Below, one piece after another: positions 35,350 to 43,337 of a stretch of 64,000 bases of DNA. A model generated the notes under the pieces. The model had not been told where the DNA came from. It saw only the letters and a program-made list of their open reading frames with translations, and did not search any database. A program made the translations under genes and the position numbers. Location of the stretch: NCBI RefSeq assembly GCF_022458895.1, contig NZ_JAINFL010000002.1, positions 1,116,001 to 1,180,000 of the forward strand. The letters run 5' to 3'. Each line of letters opens with the position of its first letter. Position 1 is the stretch's first letter. The stretch comes from Roseihalotalea indica. Lineage in GTDB: Bacteria > Bacteroidota > Bacteroidia > Cytophagales > Cyclobacteriaceae.

Positions 35350-36585
35350 TTGCAATCTATTCAAATACAAAAGCCAGACAGCACACTTTCTGCTGAGGTT
35401 ACGCTACCCTCTTCTAAGAGTGAGAGCAACCGGGCACTGATTATTCAGGCTTTATCAGAAGAAGAAATTATTCTGAAAAACCTTTCCGAAGCGCGAGATA
35501 CCCAAACCATGCAGCGGTTATTATCTTCAGCCGAGCCAGAGCTGGATGTGCTGGATGCCGGAACCACTATGCGTTTTCTGATTGCCTATTGTGCGGTGAA
35601 CAGTCTGGGAAAAGTGATTAAAGGAACTCCTCGGATGCACCAACGCCCGGTGCGCATTCTGGTAGATGCGTTGCGAGAGATTGGTGCTGACATTCAGTAT
35701 ATACAGGAAGAAGGCTACCCACCCGTGCACGTGCGAGGCATGACGCTGGACCAGGAGATGAAGTATGTGCGGATGCGAGGCGACGTAAGCAGTCAGTATA
35801 TTTCTGCCTTGCTTATGATTGCGCCTAAGTTTGATCATGGTTTGTTATTAGAACTCATTGGCAAAGTAGGCAGCCGCCCGTATATTACCATGACCCTGGG
35901 GCTTATGCAGCAATTTGGAGTGACTCATAGCTGGGAGAATGAACGGGCCATCCGGATAGAGCCTAGCGCATATCAGTCAGGTAGCTACACCGTTGAATCC
36001 GACTGGTCGGGAGCAAGTTACTGGTACAGCCTAGTGGCCTTGGCTGAGCGGGCTGAAGTAAAACTGATGGGCTTACGTAAAGATTCTTTTCAGGGAGATC
36101 AGGCCATTGTGCGTATTATGGAGAACCTGGGAGTTAAGTCAGCGTTTGAATCTGACGGAGTGCTACTTACACAGCAGGAGAGAACTAAAGACTTCTCTTT
36201 TGATTTTACCGATTGTCCCGATCTGGCGCAGACCGTAGCAGTAGCGTGTGCGGCCAAAGGAGTACACTGTACTATGACGGGGCTGGAAAGCTTACGGATT
36301 AAAGAAACCGACCGTATTATGGCGCTTCAGCAGGAACTAGCCAAAATTGGAGCAAAGCTGGAAGAAAAAGACAGCACCTGGAAACTAATCCCTAATCAAG
36401 CAGGCATTGTACCTGAAAATCTGATTATTGATACCTACGATGACCACCGTATGGCTATGGCCTTTGCCCCGCTGGTGATGAAGTACCCAATAACATTAGA
36501 AGAACCTGATGTGGTTAAGAAATCATACCCTCGCTTCTGGGAAGACTTGCGAAAAGCCGGTATTGCCGCCGAGATTAGCGGGTAA
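35350..36585 (+). CDS. aroA: 3-phosphoshikimate 1-carboxyvinyltransferase (EPSP synthase)
   Basis: 411 residues; the only plausible start is TTG at 35350. Landmarks are S-K-S-E-S-N-R-A-L-I at the start (PEP/shikimate-3-phosphate site), D-A-G-T-T-M-R-F-L, R-P-V-R-I-L-V-D-A-L, G-D-V-S-S-Q-Y-I-S-A-L, L-R-I-K-E-T-D-R-I and D-D-H-R-M-A-M-A-F. Adds enolpyruvyl to shikimate 3-phosphate. The S-K-S-E-S-N-R form differs from the K-S-x-S-N-R of classic plant and E. coli enzymes and is common in Bacteroidota. The last 11 bp overlap a small convergent lipoprotein gene. Confidence 0.96.
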   Translation: MQSIQIQKPDSTLSAEVTLPSSKSESNRALIIQALSEEEIILKNLSEARDTQTMQRLLSSAEPELDVLDAGTTMRFLIAYCAVNSLGKVIKGTPRMHQRPVRILVDALREIGADIQYIQEEGYPPVHVRGMTLDQEMKYVRMRGDVSSQYISALLMIAPKFDHGLLLELIGKVGSRPYITMTLGLMQQFGVTHSWENERAIRIEPSAYQSGSYTVESDWSGASYWYSLVALAERAEVKLMGLRKDSFQGDQAIVRIMENLGVKSAFESDGVLLTQQERTKDFSFDFTDCPDLAQTVAVACAAKGVHCTMTGLESLRIKETDRIMALQQELAKIGAKLEEKDSTWKLIPNQAGIVPENLIIDTYDDHRMAMAFAPLVMKYPITLEEPDVVKKSYPRFWEDLRKAGIAAEISG

Positions 36586-36739
36586 GCACATGATCGGCTG
36601 ATTGTTGAGTGCTTACTACCAGATCGGTAGGAGCTTCTACTTTAGAGTAAGTAGGGCACGTTTTGTATGAGCAACTACTGACGGTTGCCAGGAAAATAAT
36701 AGCTAACGTAAATTTTAACACTTTCATACGACCTTTCAT
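36575..36739 (-). CDS. 54-residue lipoprotein
   Basis: Start at the ATG at 36739 (or the ATG at 36727, four codons in), stop TAA at 36577-36575. A basic N-terminus and hydrophobic stretch (F-T-L-A-I-I-F-L-A-T) lead to S-S-C with the lipidated Cys at residue 23, followed by a short Cys-containing peptide (S-Y-K-T-C-P-T-Y). Its 3' end overlaps the end of aroA by 11 bp on the opposite strand. Very small lipoproteins with a C-P motif occur in Bacteroidota; no function is known. Confidence 0.7.
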   Translation of the reverse strand: MKGRMKVLKFTLAIIFLATVSSCSYKTCPTYSKVEAPTDLVVSTQQSADHVLTR

Positions 36740-36955
36740 TTGTGGATGAGCGTAAATTACAACCTATATTAGTAAATATCTTTTTTCCACCAAGAGAATT
36801 TACCGCCTTTTGACACTTTTTTAAAGCAGGAAGTTCCGAAAAGCGACAAAAAATGAATTGTTAATACAACGCAAAAATTTTCATCTTCGTTTGCATCTCC
36901 GCTGAACTTTCAAAATAACACTTTTTTCGGGCATAAAGGTTATCTATATGACATT

Positions 36956-37978
36956 TTATGCCCATACTTTAGTTCCTTCCGTGCAGTTCTGGCAAATGTC
37001 AATTTGCTGGCGCGATTGTAAAAGCTGGGTCCGGAATTGCCGGTAGGCTTCGCTGTGCCATACTTCCCGGAATGATTTTTCCTGCACACTTCCCAGCACG
37101 TGGTGGGCATCTTTATCAAAACAGCAGGGCACAATACGCCCGTCCCAAGTCATTACGCAGGAGTGCCACATCTTCCAGCAGTGATCCAGTAGTTTGTTTT
37201 TAATGGCAAAGCTGCCGTCAGCCTGTTGCCGGTAGCGGGCGTATTTTTCCTGGGTTGGTATCAGCGGAGAGCCTTGTTCGTAGTCATAGATCTGAGCTGT
37301 TTTAAACCGGACCTCATCTACCCCGATCTGCCGGGCTAGCTGCTGCACTTCTTCAATCTGATGCTCGTTGGGGCGCACCACCAGAAACTGAAAAATAACC
37401 TGTGGCGTGCGGGAGCGAAGTTGTTTTTTCCAGCGTATAATGTTTGCTGCCCCTTCAAGCACCTTCGTTAGCTTACCGCCAATCCGATACGACTCATACG
37501 TTTCCTGCGTGGTTCCGTCAATAGAAATAATCAGGCGATCCAGTCCGGAAGCTACGGTTTTACGAGCCGCTTCATCGTGCAGAAAATGAGCGTTGGTGGA
37601 GGTAGCCGTGTAGATATTTTTTTGAGACGCATATTGAACCAGCTCCAGAAATTGCGGATGCAGATAAGGTTCGCCCTGAAAATAAAGCAGCAGATAAATG
37701 AGCGTATCCGCTAGTTCGTCAATAACATCTCGGTACAGTTCAATGGGTAGTCGTCCGGTAGGGCGGGTAAAAGAACGCAAACCGCTGGGACACTCCGGGC
37801 AGCGCAGATTGCAGGAGGTGGTTGGTTCTACCGACAGACTGATAGGCAAACCCGAGATATTAGGTTGGCCAGTAAAACGCGAGTGGTAATAACTGCCCAA
37901 GATGCGCGAAGTATTGGCAATTCGCTTAGGCGAGAGTTTGGATACAATATTATAGCTGTCGGCAATACGATTATTCAC
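36956..37978 (-). CDS. Radical SAM protein with SPASM-like C-terminal cluster region
   Basis: 340 residues. The radical SAM motif C-N-L-R-C-P-E-C gives Cys56, Cys60 and Cys63, with the [4Fe-4S]-binding CX3CX2C spacing; F-Q-G-E-P (GGE-like) follows near 100. The C-terminus holds C-W-K-M-W-H-S-C, P-C-C-F-D and C-Q-N-C, a SPASM/twitch pattern for auxiliary clusters. SPASM enzymes modify peptides or proteins or carry out difficult C-H chemistry on small molecules. It is last in a four-gene minus-strand operon, 32 bp after the 305-residue gene. A substrate cannot be assigned; with ketosynthase, diiron and hydroxylase neighbours, a lipid-modifying role is an inference. Confidence 0.88.
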   Translation of the reverse strand: MNNRIADSYNIVSKLSPKRIANTSRILGSYYHSRFTGQPNISGLPISLSVEPTTSCNLRCPECPSGLRSFTRPTGRLPIELYRDVIDELADTLIYLLLYFQGEPYLHPQFLELVQYASQKNIYTATSTNAHFLHDEAARKTVASGLDRLIISIDGTTQETYESYRIGGKLTKVLEGAANIIRWKKQLRSRTPQVIFQFLVVRPNEHQIEEVQQLARQIGVDEVRFKTAQIYDYEQGSPLIPTQEKYARYRQQADGSFAIKNKLLDHCWKMWHSCVMTWDGRIVPCCFDKDAHHVLGSVQEKSFREVWHSEAYRQFRTQLLQSRQQIDICQNCTEGTKVWA

Positions 37979-38010
37979 CGACGCAGTTTACAGAAAAAAG
38001 TAGGCAGAGT

Positions 38011-38928
38011 CTATACTTTACCGACTTTTTCGGGTGAGACCATCGTAGCTGGCGGGGACTGCTTCTTCTTTTGTTCCACCAGTAAGCCGTGCAGCACTTC
38101 GGTAGAGAGACCGTGTAGAGTCAGGCGAAAGCCCGCATTCAGCACAGAGAGCGGTATCATGGGGTGCTTATTGTTAAGCGCTACCAGCTTTTCGGGGCAG
38201 TTCAGGATGGTAGCCGCGTATAAGCCAATCGTTTCATCGAGTTGCAGGGAATTGGATGCTCGCCAGAAATCCCGGTTGGTCAGGAAAAACTGGTACACAG
38301 GTGTAAAAATTTCAATCGCCGTGCTCAGGTCCAGAAAGTTCGTCCAGCCGTCGCGGAATGGTTCGAAGGGAAAGTCTTCGGTAGAGATAGCAGAGAAATC
38401 AGGGTTTTCCACTGGCACAATCTGCACCTTCTCCTGCTGCATCAGCTTATTCAGCTTGATCACGAAGTTGTACAGGTTTAAATCGTGCTGGAGAAAGAGG
38501 TTATCCTTCACTTCGGCCAGCCGGGTAGGTTTGAGGGGCGTGGTTTCGAGGGATATGCCGGGCACATTGTCGGCAATAAACCGGAGCACCTCGGAACCCA
38601 GATTGAAATGACGCAGAATCAGGTAATTGGCCTCCGGGGTCACCCAGTACTTCATGCCCCAGTATAAGCTAAGGTGCAGGAGCTTAGGCGAGGTAAGCAC
38701 TTTAGGCCAGAAGACCTTCAGCAACTGCAACACCCCAATGGCCAGGCGGGCGAACAGCCGGACGAAGGGATGTAAAAACTGCCGCGACTTCGATTGTGAA
38801 TCGTACAGAAAAGCGGCCTTCGCATTCTGATCAAATGGAATACTGCGGTCGTAAAATAAGGCCTGCCAGGGGCTGGGATCTTGGGGATCATGCTCCAACC
38901 GATCAAAATAGTCAATAGATGAACGCAT
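38011..38928 (-). CDS. Protein of unknown function in the ketosynthase operon
   Basis: 305 residues; mostly helical, with no signal peptide and no certain transmembrane helix, although a moderately hydrophobic segment (R-L-A-I-G-V-L-Q-L-L-K-V-F-W) lies at about 60-80. Other features are W-G-M-K-Y-W-V-T-P-E-A-N-Y-L-I-L-R-H-F-N and a conserved-looking F-L-Q-H-D-L-N-L-Y-N-F. No metal-binding or nucleotide-binding motif is apparent. It starts 3 bp after the stop of the ketosynthase fusion, so it is translated from the same message. It could be a binding or carrier protein for the pathway; I do not recognise the family. Confidence 0.8.
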   Translation of the reverse strand: MRSSIDYFDRLEHDPQDPSPWQALFYDRSIPFDQNAKAAFLYDSQSKSRQFLHPFVRLFARLAIGVLQLLKVFWPKVLTSPKLLHLSLYWGMKYWVTPEANYLILRHFNLGSEVLRFIADNVPGISLETTPLKPTRLAEVKDNLFLQHDLNLYNFVIKLNKLMQQEKVQIVPVENPDFSAISTEDFPFEPFRDGWTNFLDLSTAIEIFTPVYQFFLTNRDFWRASNSLQLDETIGLYAATILNCPEKLVALNNKHPMIPLSVLNAGFRLTLHGLSTEVLHGLLVEQKKKQSPPATMVSPEKVGKV

Positions 38929-38931
38929 CGC

Positions 38932-40797
38932 TTAGAAGTTTCCTAGTTCTCGTAGTTGTAATTCATACAATTTTGCGACCACTTTTGCCGTCTTCACAAT
39001 CCGTTGGGCAATGGGCATAGTCAGTAATTCGGATTGAATGGCCTGCTCAAAGCGCTCGAAGTGGTTATCATTAGCATCGCTGCTTTCGTGATAAAGTAAA
39101 AACGATACCTGATCTTCCTGAAGGTTCAATTGCTCCTGAATCGCTCTTCCCCAACTCCCGGCCATCCGGTTACCCAGCCCCTCAATGATGAACATACCAC
39201 CTAGCAGATCGAAGGGGTTGGGCTGACTGGCCCGGTGAAACATAAAGGCGCTCAATGCCTCGCTTCCCACGTTTTTCTCACCTGATATAATATCTTCCAG
39301 CTTTCCGCCCACATTCTGGTAGTTTTTCTCCAGCAACTGGTAATCCCGGTGCTCATCGCGGGCATGTCGAATAAAGGAAGAGCGTACTTCAAAGAATTCC
39401 ATGCTCACGTGCGATGCCGCACGGGCAATCCATTGTGAACCATCCACCACCTGCTGGCGGAGATTCAGTAGTAACTCCCGGTATTCCTCCAGCGATAGGG
39501 TTCCCTGATGGATTTTAGCCACGATGGGCACCTGCCGGAGGTTTGTTTCGAAGGTGATCCACACGTTGGTCAGTTGGCGCACCAGCCACGCCTGGGTTTC
39601 CCCGCCGCTGGTGCGAATGGTAGGAGCCTGAATGGCTTTGGTATATGCGCGAGTTGGTGCTTTCGGAGCACCTACCACCGTCAATTGCATAAAGGAAGTC
39701 AGAAAACGTCCGCTCTCCGGTACCATGCACAGAATTTTCTGTCCGGCCAGTAGCGGTTGTTCCCGGAGCAGTTCTTCCAGCATAATAAATATTGAGGCTG
39801 AGCCGGTATTACCTTTAGTATACAGATTGGTAAACCATTTTTCTTCAGGAATCACCACTCCGCCCTTTTCCATCAGGTTCAGGATAGGTTCTTTAAAGTA
39901 ATGGGAGGAATAATGGCAGAGCAGGTAGTCAATGGCATCGGGCTTGATATTTCCCTCATCCACCAACTCAAAAAAACGCCGCACGCCCAGTTTCACAATA
40001 TTGTCTACGAGTTTGATGTCCTGTTTTAGGTTAATAGCTCCAACCCTATCGGCCTGCGTAAAGTCAGCATAGTCCAGCCAAGAGGAGAAAGCAGTATCAT
40101 CCTTGTTGAAGCCAGCGTACATACAAGGATCAAAAAGGTGAGCATAGGAACGAATATCGATCCAGTCGATCGCGAGTGATAGTCCTTGGGGGGCCGGTTG
40201 GGGTTGGAGGAGCAGTGCGCCTGCTCCATCTGAAAGCATCCAGCGTAAGAAATCGGTTTCCAGGGGTAGGTGTTCATTTTTTGATAACTGCCCCTCAAAT
40301 CGGGAGGCCTTGAACATCCGGCTGGCAAATTCACCGGCACAGACCAAGGCATTTTTTTTCTCTCCGAGGAGCACCTGCATCCAGGCATTTTTGATTGCCA
40401 TCATCCCACTGCCGCAAACGCCGTGCAGGGTAGCTATCTCGCAGCTGTCCAGTCCGCTTTCGGCGTGTACCATGCTGGCAAAACCGGGCACTGGCAGATC
40501 GCCCTGAGTAGTAGCGGCGGCCAGGAAGTCTATGGAGGAAGGAGAAATAGTGGCCGAGCTAAGACAGGCATCAATGGCCCGAGCCGCCATGTTGGCTAAC
40601 GAATGCGTTGCCTGTTGTTGACGATCCAACGCATAGTGGCGAGTCTGAATACCGTTTTGGCGAAGCATCCTTTGCCGGGTGCGCGAAGGCTGACCGTGGA
40701 TTTTCCCCAGATATTCTTCAATGTCCTCGTTACTGATGGGCTCGCCCGGTAGGAATGCTCCGGTGCTGGTAATATAAGCTTCGGCTTGGTTCATCAT
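38932..40797 (-). CDS. Ketosynthase III (FabH/OleA-like) fused to a haem-oxygenase-like diiron domain
   Basis: 621 residues. Residues 1-385 are a thiolase-fold KAS III with the triad Cys128 (H-G-V-C-G-S-G), His295 (L-L-C-H-Y) and Asn330 (K-G-N-T-G-S-A-S). Residues about 410-621 are a second domain with E470, the H478-A-R-D-E-H483 stretch, E539 in F-I-I-E-G-L-G-N and H570-E-S-S-D-A-N-D-N-H579, which fits the iron-containing redox enzyme/HDO superfamily (UndA, BesC, SznF). The first half condenses acyl units; the second could oxidatively cleave, desaturate or decarboxylate the product. The start overlaps the hydroxylase stop by 4 bp. Which acyl group is used is unknown. Confidence 0.88.
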   Translation of the reverse strand: MMNQAEAYITSTGAFLPGEPISNEDIEEYLGKIHGQPSRTRQRMLRQNGIQTRHYALDRQQQATHSLANMAARAIDACLSSATISPSSIDFLAAATTQGDLPVPGFASMVHAESGLDSCEIATLHGVCGSGMMAIKNAWMQVLLGEKKNALVCAGEFASRMFKASRFEGQLSKNEHLPLETDFLRWMLSDGAGALLLQPQPAPQGLSLAIDWIDIRSYAHLFDPCMYAGFNKDDTAFSSWLDYADFTQADRVGAINLKQDIKLVDNIVKLGVRRFFELVDEGNIKPDAIDYLLCHYSSHYFKEPILNLMEKGGVVIPEEKWFTNLYTKGNTGSASIFIMLEELLREQPLLAGQKILCMVPESGRFLTSFMQLTVVGAPKAPTRAYTKAIQAPTIRTSGGETQAWLVRQLTNVWITFETNLRQVPIVAKIHQGTLSLEEYRELLLNLRQQVVDGSQWIARAASHVSMEFFEVRSSFIRHARDEHRDYQLLEKNYQNVGGKLEDIISGEKNVGSEALSAFMFHRASQPNPFDLLGGMFIIEGLGNRMAGSWGRAIQEQLNLQEDQVSFLLYHESSDANDNHFERFEQAIQSELLTMPIAQRIVKTAKVVAKLYELQLRELGNF

Positions 40798-41516
40798 GGT
40801 GTTTTGGTACGAAAGAGTTGATCGAAATAAGGCAGAAAGAAACCGTAGTTTCCCCGCACCCGGCGGTGATGCTGGCTATGGCGAAAAGAGAACTTAAGCC
40901 AGTGATCCGGCGATTTTTCAGGTGCCAGATCATAATCCCAGTGCCCTAATGTATTGAGAAGAATACTAAGCACCGGCAGCGAGAGCAGGGCCAGGTACTG
41001 AAATGAAAATAGGCTGAGCGGAAGGTAGATCACCGTGCCCAGCAAGAAAGCCTCAAACCAGTGAAAGCTGTAGGTCGCGTAGGGAGTAGGCGTAGTAGAC
41101 TGATGGTGCTGATAATGTACCCGGCGAAACAACCAGGGATGATGCAATAAACGGTGACAGGCATAAAAGTGCAATTCATTCCAGAAGAATAGAACCAGTA
41201 TTTCAGGAATCAGTGTATACACCTGCAACGACCAGTTGATATGAATAATCTGATGGGCATAGGCAACCTGCACCGGAATGGCCAGCAATGCGAAGACTAC
41301 AATAGAAACCAGCGAACGGCGAATCTCTTTTCTAATCTGTCGGTTCGTCACCGGAGTGGTGTGCATGGATTGCCCTTGTTGGCGGTGAGAGAGCCACTTT
41401 GCTAATCCGCTGGCCAGCCCGGCTGAGATAAAGTACAACAATCCGAAGAAAAGGAGAGTTAGCAGAAAGGTTCTTTCCCAGGAAAGAAATAGCAAGGAAT
41501 CAACCGAAGCCGTCAT
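40794..41516 (-). CDS. Fatty acid hydroxylase / sterol desaturase family membrane protein
   Basis: 240 residues with about four transmembrane helices. The three histidine clusters of non-haem diiron membrane hydroxylases are present: H116-X4-H with H-R-L-L-H-H up to 126, H134-Y-Q-H-H138, and H213-S-Q-H-H217, plus a single H192 after helix four. Relatives hydroxylate or desaturate fatty acyl chains, sterols or carotenoids at the membrane. It is the first gene of the operon, overlapping the ketosynthase fusion by 4 bp, so it may oxidise the same lipid. Promoter not identified; a divergent TATATTTG box at 41561 belongs to the kinase gene on the other strand. Confidence 0.9.
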   Translation of the reverse strand: MTASVDSLLFLSWERTFLLTLLFFGLLYFISAGLASGLAKWLSHRQQGQSMHTTPVTNRQIRKEIRRSLVSIVVFALLAIPVQVAYAHQIIHINWSLQVYTLIPEILVLFFWNELHFYACHRLLHHPWLFRRVHYQHHQSTTPTPYATYSFHWFEAFLLGTVIYLPLSLFSFQYLALLSLPVLSILLNTLGHWDYDLAPEKSPDHWLKFSFRHSQHHRRVRGNYGFFLPYFDQLFRTKTP

Positions 41517-41560
41517 GCGTGGTATGACAAATTTTAAGAAGGTAACGTCAAATGCATAGA

Positions 41561-41568
41561 TATATTTG
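41561..41568 (+). promoter_or_regulatory. Candidate -7 box of the kinase-murQ unit
   Basis: TATATTTG matches TAnnTTTG exactly, 30 bp before the ATG at 41599. No convincing -33 TTTG at the right distance. Confidence 0.4.
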
Positions 41569-41598
41569 TACCTATGTAAAGGATAATTGTATAAACGG

Positions 41599-42453
41599 AT
41601 GATGATACTTATTGCCGATAGCGGCTCAACTAAAACGGATTGGCGCCTGATTGATGAAAGCGGGAAAATTTCTCAGGCCAAAACGGTGGGGTTTAATCCT
41701 TATCATCAATCGTCAGAAGATATTGCCCGGCAGTTACAAGAGGAATTAGTGCCTCAGGTTACCAAAGAAGTAGCAGGTAAAGCCTTAAAAATCTACTTCT
41801 ACGGAGCGGGCTGTGCTACCGAAGCGGCCTGTCAGACGGTTGAGAAAGCACTGCAAGAAGTCTTTCCCGATGGTCAGACTGAGGTGCATAACGATTTGCT
41901 GGCCGCCGCCCGGGCACTCTGTGGGCATCAGGCCGGAATTGCCTGCATCATCGGTACTGGAGCTAACTCTTGTTTGTACGACGGTGAAACAATCGTAGAC
42001 AACGTGCCGCCGCTGGGCTATATTCTGGGCGATGAGGGCAGCGCCACCTGGATTGGGAAACAGTTGCTGAATGGTTATTTCAAAAGAGCCATGCCGGACG
42101 CACTGCGGACACCCTTCGAGAAGCGGTTTGATGTTTCGGTAGGAGAGGTGCTGGATCATGTTTATCGGCAGCCCCAGGCAAATCGGTATCTGGCGCAGTT
42201 CTCTCGTTTTGCTTTTCATCATCTAAAACACCCCTGGATAGCCCAAATGATCTACGAAGGGCTCAACCAGTTTCTGGAGAAGAATGTGGCGCAGTACGAA
42301 AATTATCAGCAGCAGAGCGTACACTTCACGGGTGGGGTAGCGTTCTACTATTCCAACCTGCTTCGGCAGGCGGCGAATGATCGGGGCATTCGCATTCAGA
42401 ATATTCTGGAGAGCCCGATTGCCGGGCTTACCTTGTATCATCAGCCGGACTGA
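41599..42453 (+). CDS. BadF/BadG-type sugar kinase, probably MurNAc/GlcNAc kinase (MurK-like)
   Basis: 284 residues with the ATG at 41599; a TTG at 41587 and ATG at 41602 are alternatives. The ATPase signature begins L-I-A-D-S-G-S-T-K-T-D-W, with N-D-L-L-A-A-A-R-A and I-G-T-G-A-N-S as phosphate loops and G-D-E-G-S-A-T-W-I-G near residue 140. BadF-family kinases of this length phosphorylate N-acetylglucosamine; in Clostridium acetobutylicum the related MurK phosphorylates both MurNAc and GlcNAc beside murQ. Here murQ starts 74 bp downstream, so MurNAc 6-phosphate production for MurQ is a good inference. murQ may also have its own promoter (box at 42496). Confidence 0.85.
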   Translation: MMILIADSGSTKTDWRLIDESGKISQAKTVGFNPYHQSSEDIARQLQEELVPQVTKEVAGKALKIYFYGAGCATEAACQTVEKALQEVFPDGQTEVHNDLLAAARALCGHQAGIACIIGTGANSCLYDGETIVDNVPPLGYILGDEGSATWIGKQLLNGYFKRAMPDALRTPFEKRFDVSVGEVLDHVYRQPQANRYLAQFSRFAFHHLKHPWIAQMIYEGLNQFLEKNVAQYENYQQQSVHFTGGVAFYYSNLLRQAANDRGIRIQNILESPIAGLTLYHQPD

Positions 42454-42495
42454 ATTTTTTCCGGTTTATCCGATCCTTTTTCTCGTTACCCGAGT

Positions 42496-42503
42496 TATGT
42501 TTG
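42496..42503 (+). promoter_or_regulatory. Candidate -7 box of murQ
   Basis: TATGTTTG fits TAnnTTTG, 24 bp before the murQ ATG at 42528. No clear -33 box; read-through from the kinase gene is equally likely. Confidence 0.35.
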
Positions 42504-42527
42504 CGTTACATCATCAATCTCAATTTT

Positions 42528-43331
42528 ATGTCAACCACTGAGTCTGCCTCCTTATACGATCACCTGGAAAAGATGCCTATAGGGGAGCTGTTAGCCGGAA
42601 TTAACAACGAAGATAAGAAAGTGGCTTACGCCGTAGAGAACGTCATTCCGCAGATACAAAAACTGGTAGAAGGTACCGTAGCCCGAATGAAAAAAGGCGG
42701 GCGTTTGTTCTACATTGGGGCCGGCACCAGCGGGCGATTAGGCGTTGTAGATGCTTCCGAGTGCCCCCCTACTTATGGAGTGCCGCACGACTGGGTAATT
42801 GGCATTATGGCGGGAGGAGATTCAGCCATTCGTAAGGCGGTAGAGTTCGCCGAAGATGATCCGGAACAAGCCTGGAAAGATTTACAGGAGTATAATATTA
42901 ACGAGAAAGATATTCTGGTCGGAATTGCGGCTTCGGGACGAACGCCCTACGTAATTGGAGGAGTTGAGACGGCACGAACTAATGGTATTCTAACGGGTTG
43001 TATTACCTGCAACGAAGGCTCGGCATTGGCCGCAGCGGTGGAGATACCGATTGAGGTGGTTGTGGGGCCGGAGTTTGTAACAGGCAGCACCCGGATGAAA
43101 GCGGGGACTGCTCAGAAATTAGTATTAAACATGCTTTCTACTGCCACAATGATCGGCCTGGGACGGGTAAAAGGCAACCGCATGGTGGATATGCAACTGA
43201 GTAACCATAAGCTGGTAGATCGGGGCGAGCGCATGATCATGGAGGAGCTGGGAATTGAACGGGATCAGGCGAAACAGCTCCTGGAGCAGCACGGGTCAGT
43301 GCGAAAAGCAGTAGAAGCATACAAACAATAG
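42528..43331 (+). CDS. murQ: N-acetylmuramic acid 6-phosphate etherase
   Basis: 267 residues from the ATG at 42528 (M-S-T-T-E-S); an earlier in-frame ATG at 42501 is not favoured. The SIS fold shows G-A-G-T-S-G-R-L-G-V-V-D-A-S-E-C-P-P-T-Y, with the catalytic Glu in D-A-S-E, then G-G-D-S-A-I-R and G-S-T-R-M-K-A-G-T-A. The enzyme cleaves the lactyl ether of MurNAc 6-phosphate, giving GlcNAc 6-phosphate and D-lactate, in recovery of peptidoglycan sugars. Downstream of the BadF kinase, with a second ORF 6 bp after it. Confidence 0.95.
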   Translation: MSTTESASLYDHLEKMPIGELLAGINNEDKKVAYAVENVIPQIQKLVEGTVARMKKGGRLFYIGAGTSGRLGVVDASECPPTYGVPHDWVIGIMAGGDSAIRKAVEFAEDDPEQAWKDLQEYNINEKDILVGIAASGRTPYVIGGVETARTNGILTGCITCNEGSALAAAVEIPIEVVVGPEFVTGSTRMKAGTAQKLVLNMLSTATMIGLGRVKGNRMVDMQLSNHKLVDRGERMIMEELGIERDQAKQLLEQHGSVRKAVEAYKQ

Positions 43332-43337
43332 CGATGT

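Noticed and set aside
36929..36963. GGGCATAAA / TTTATGCCC inverted repeat at the radical SAM stop as a terminator
   Set aside because: On the minus strand it is followed by A residues, not T, so it does not fit an intrinsic terminator; kept only as an uninterpreted dyad.
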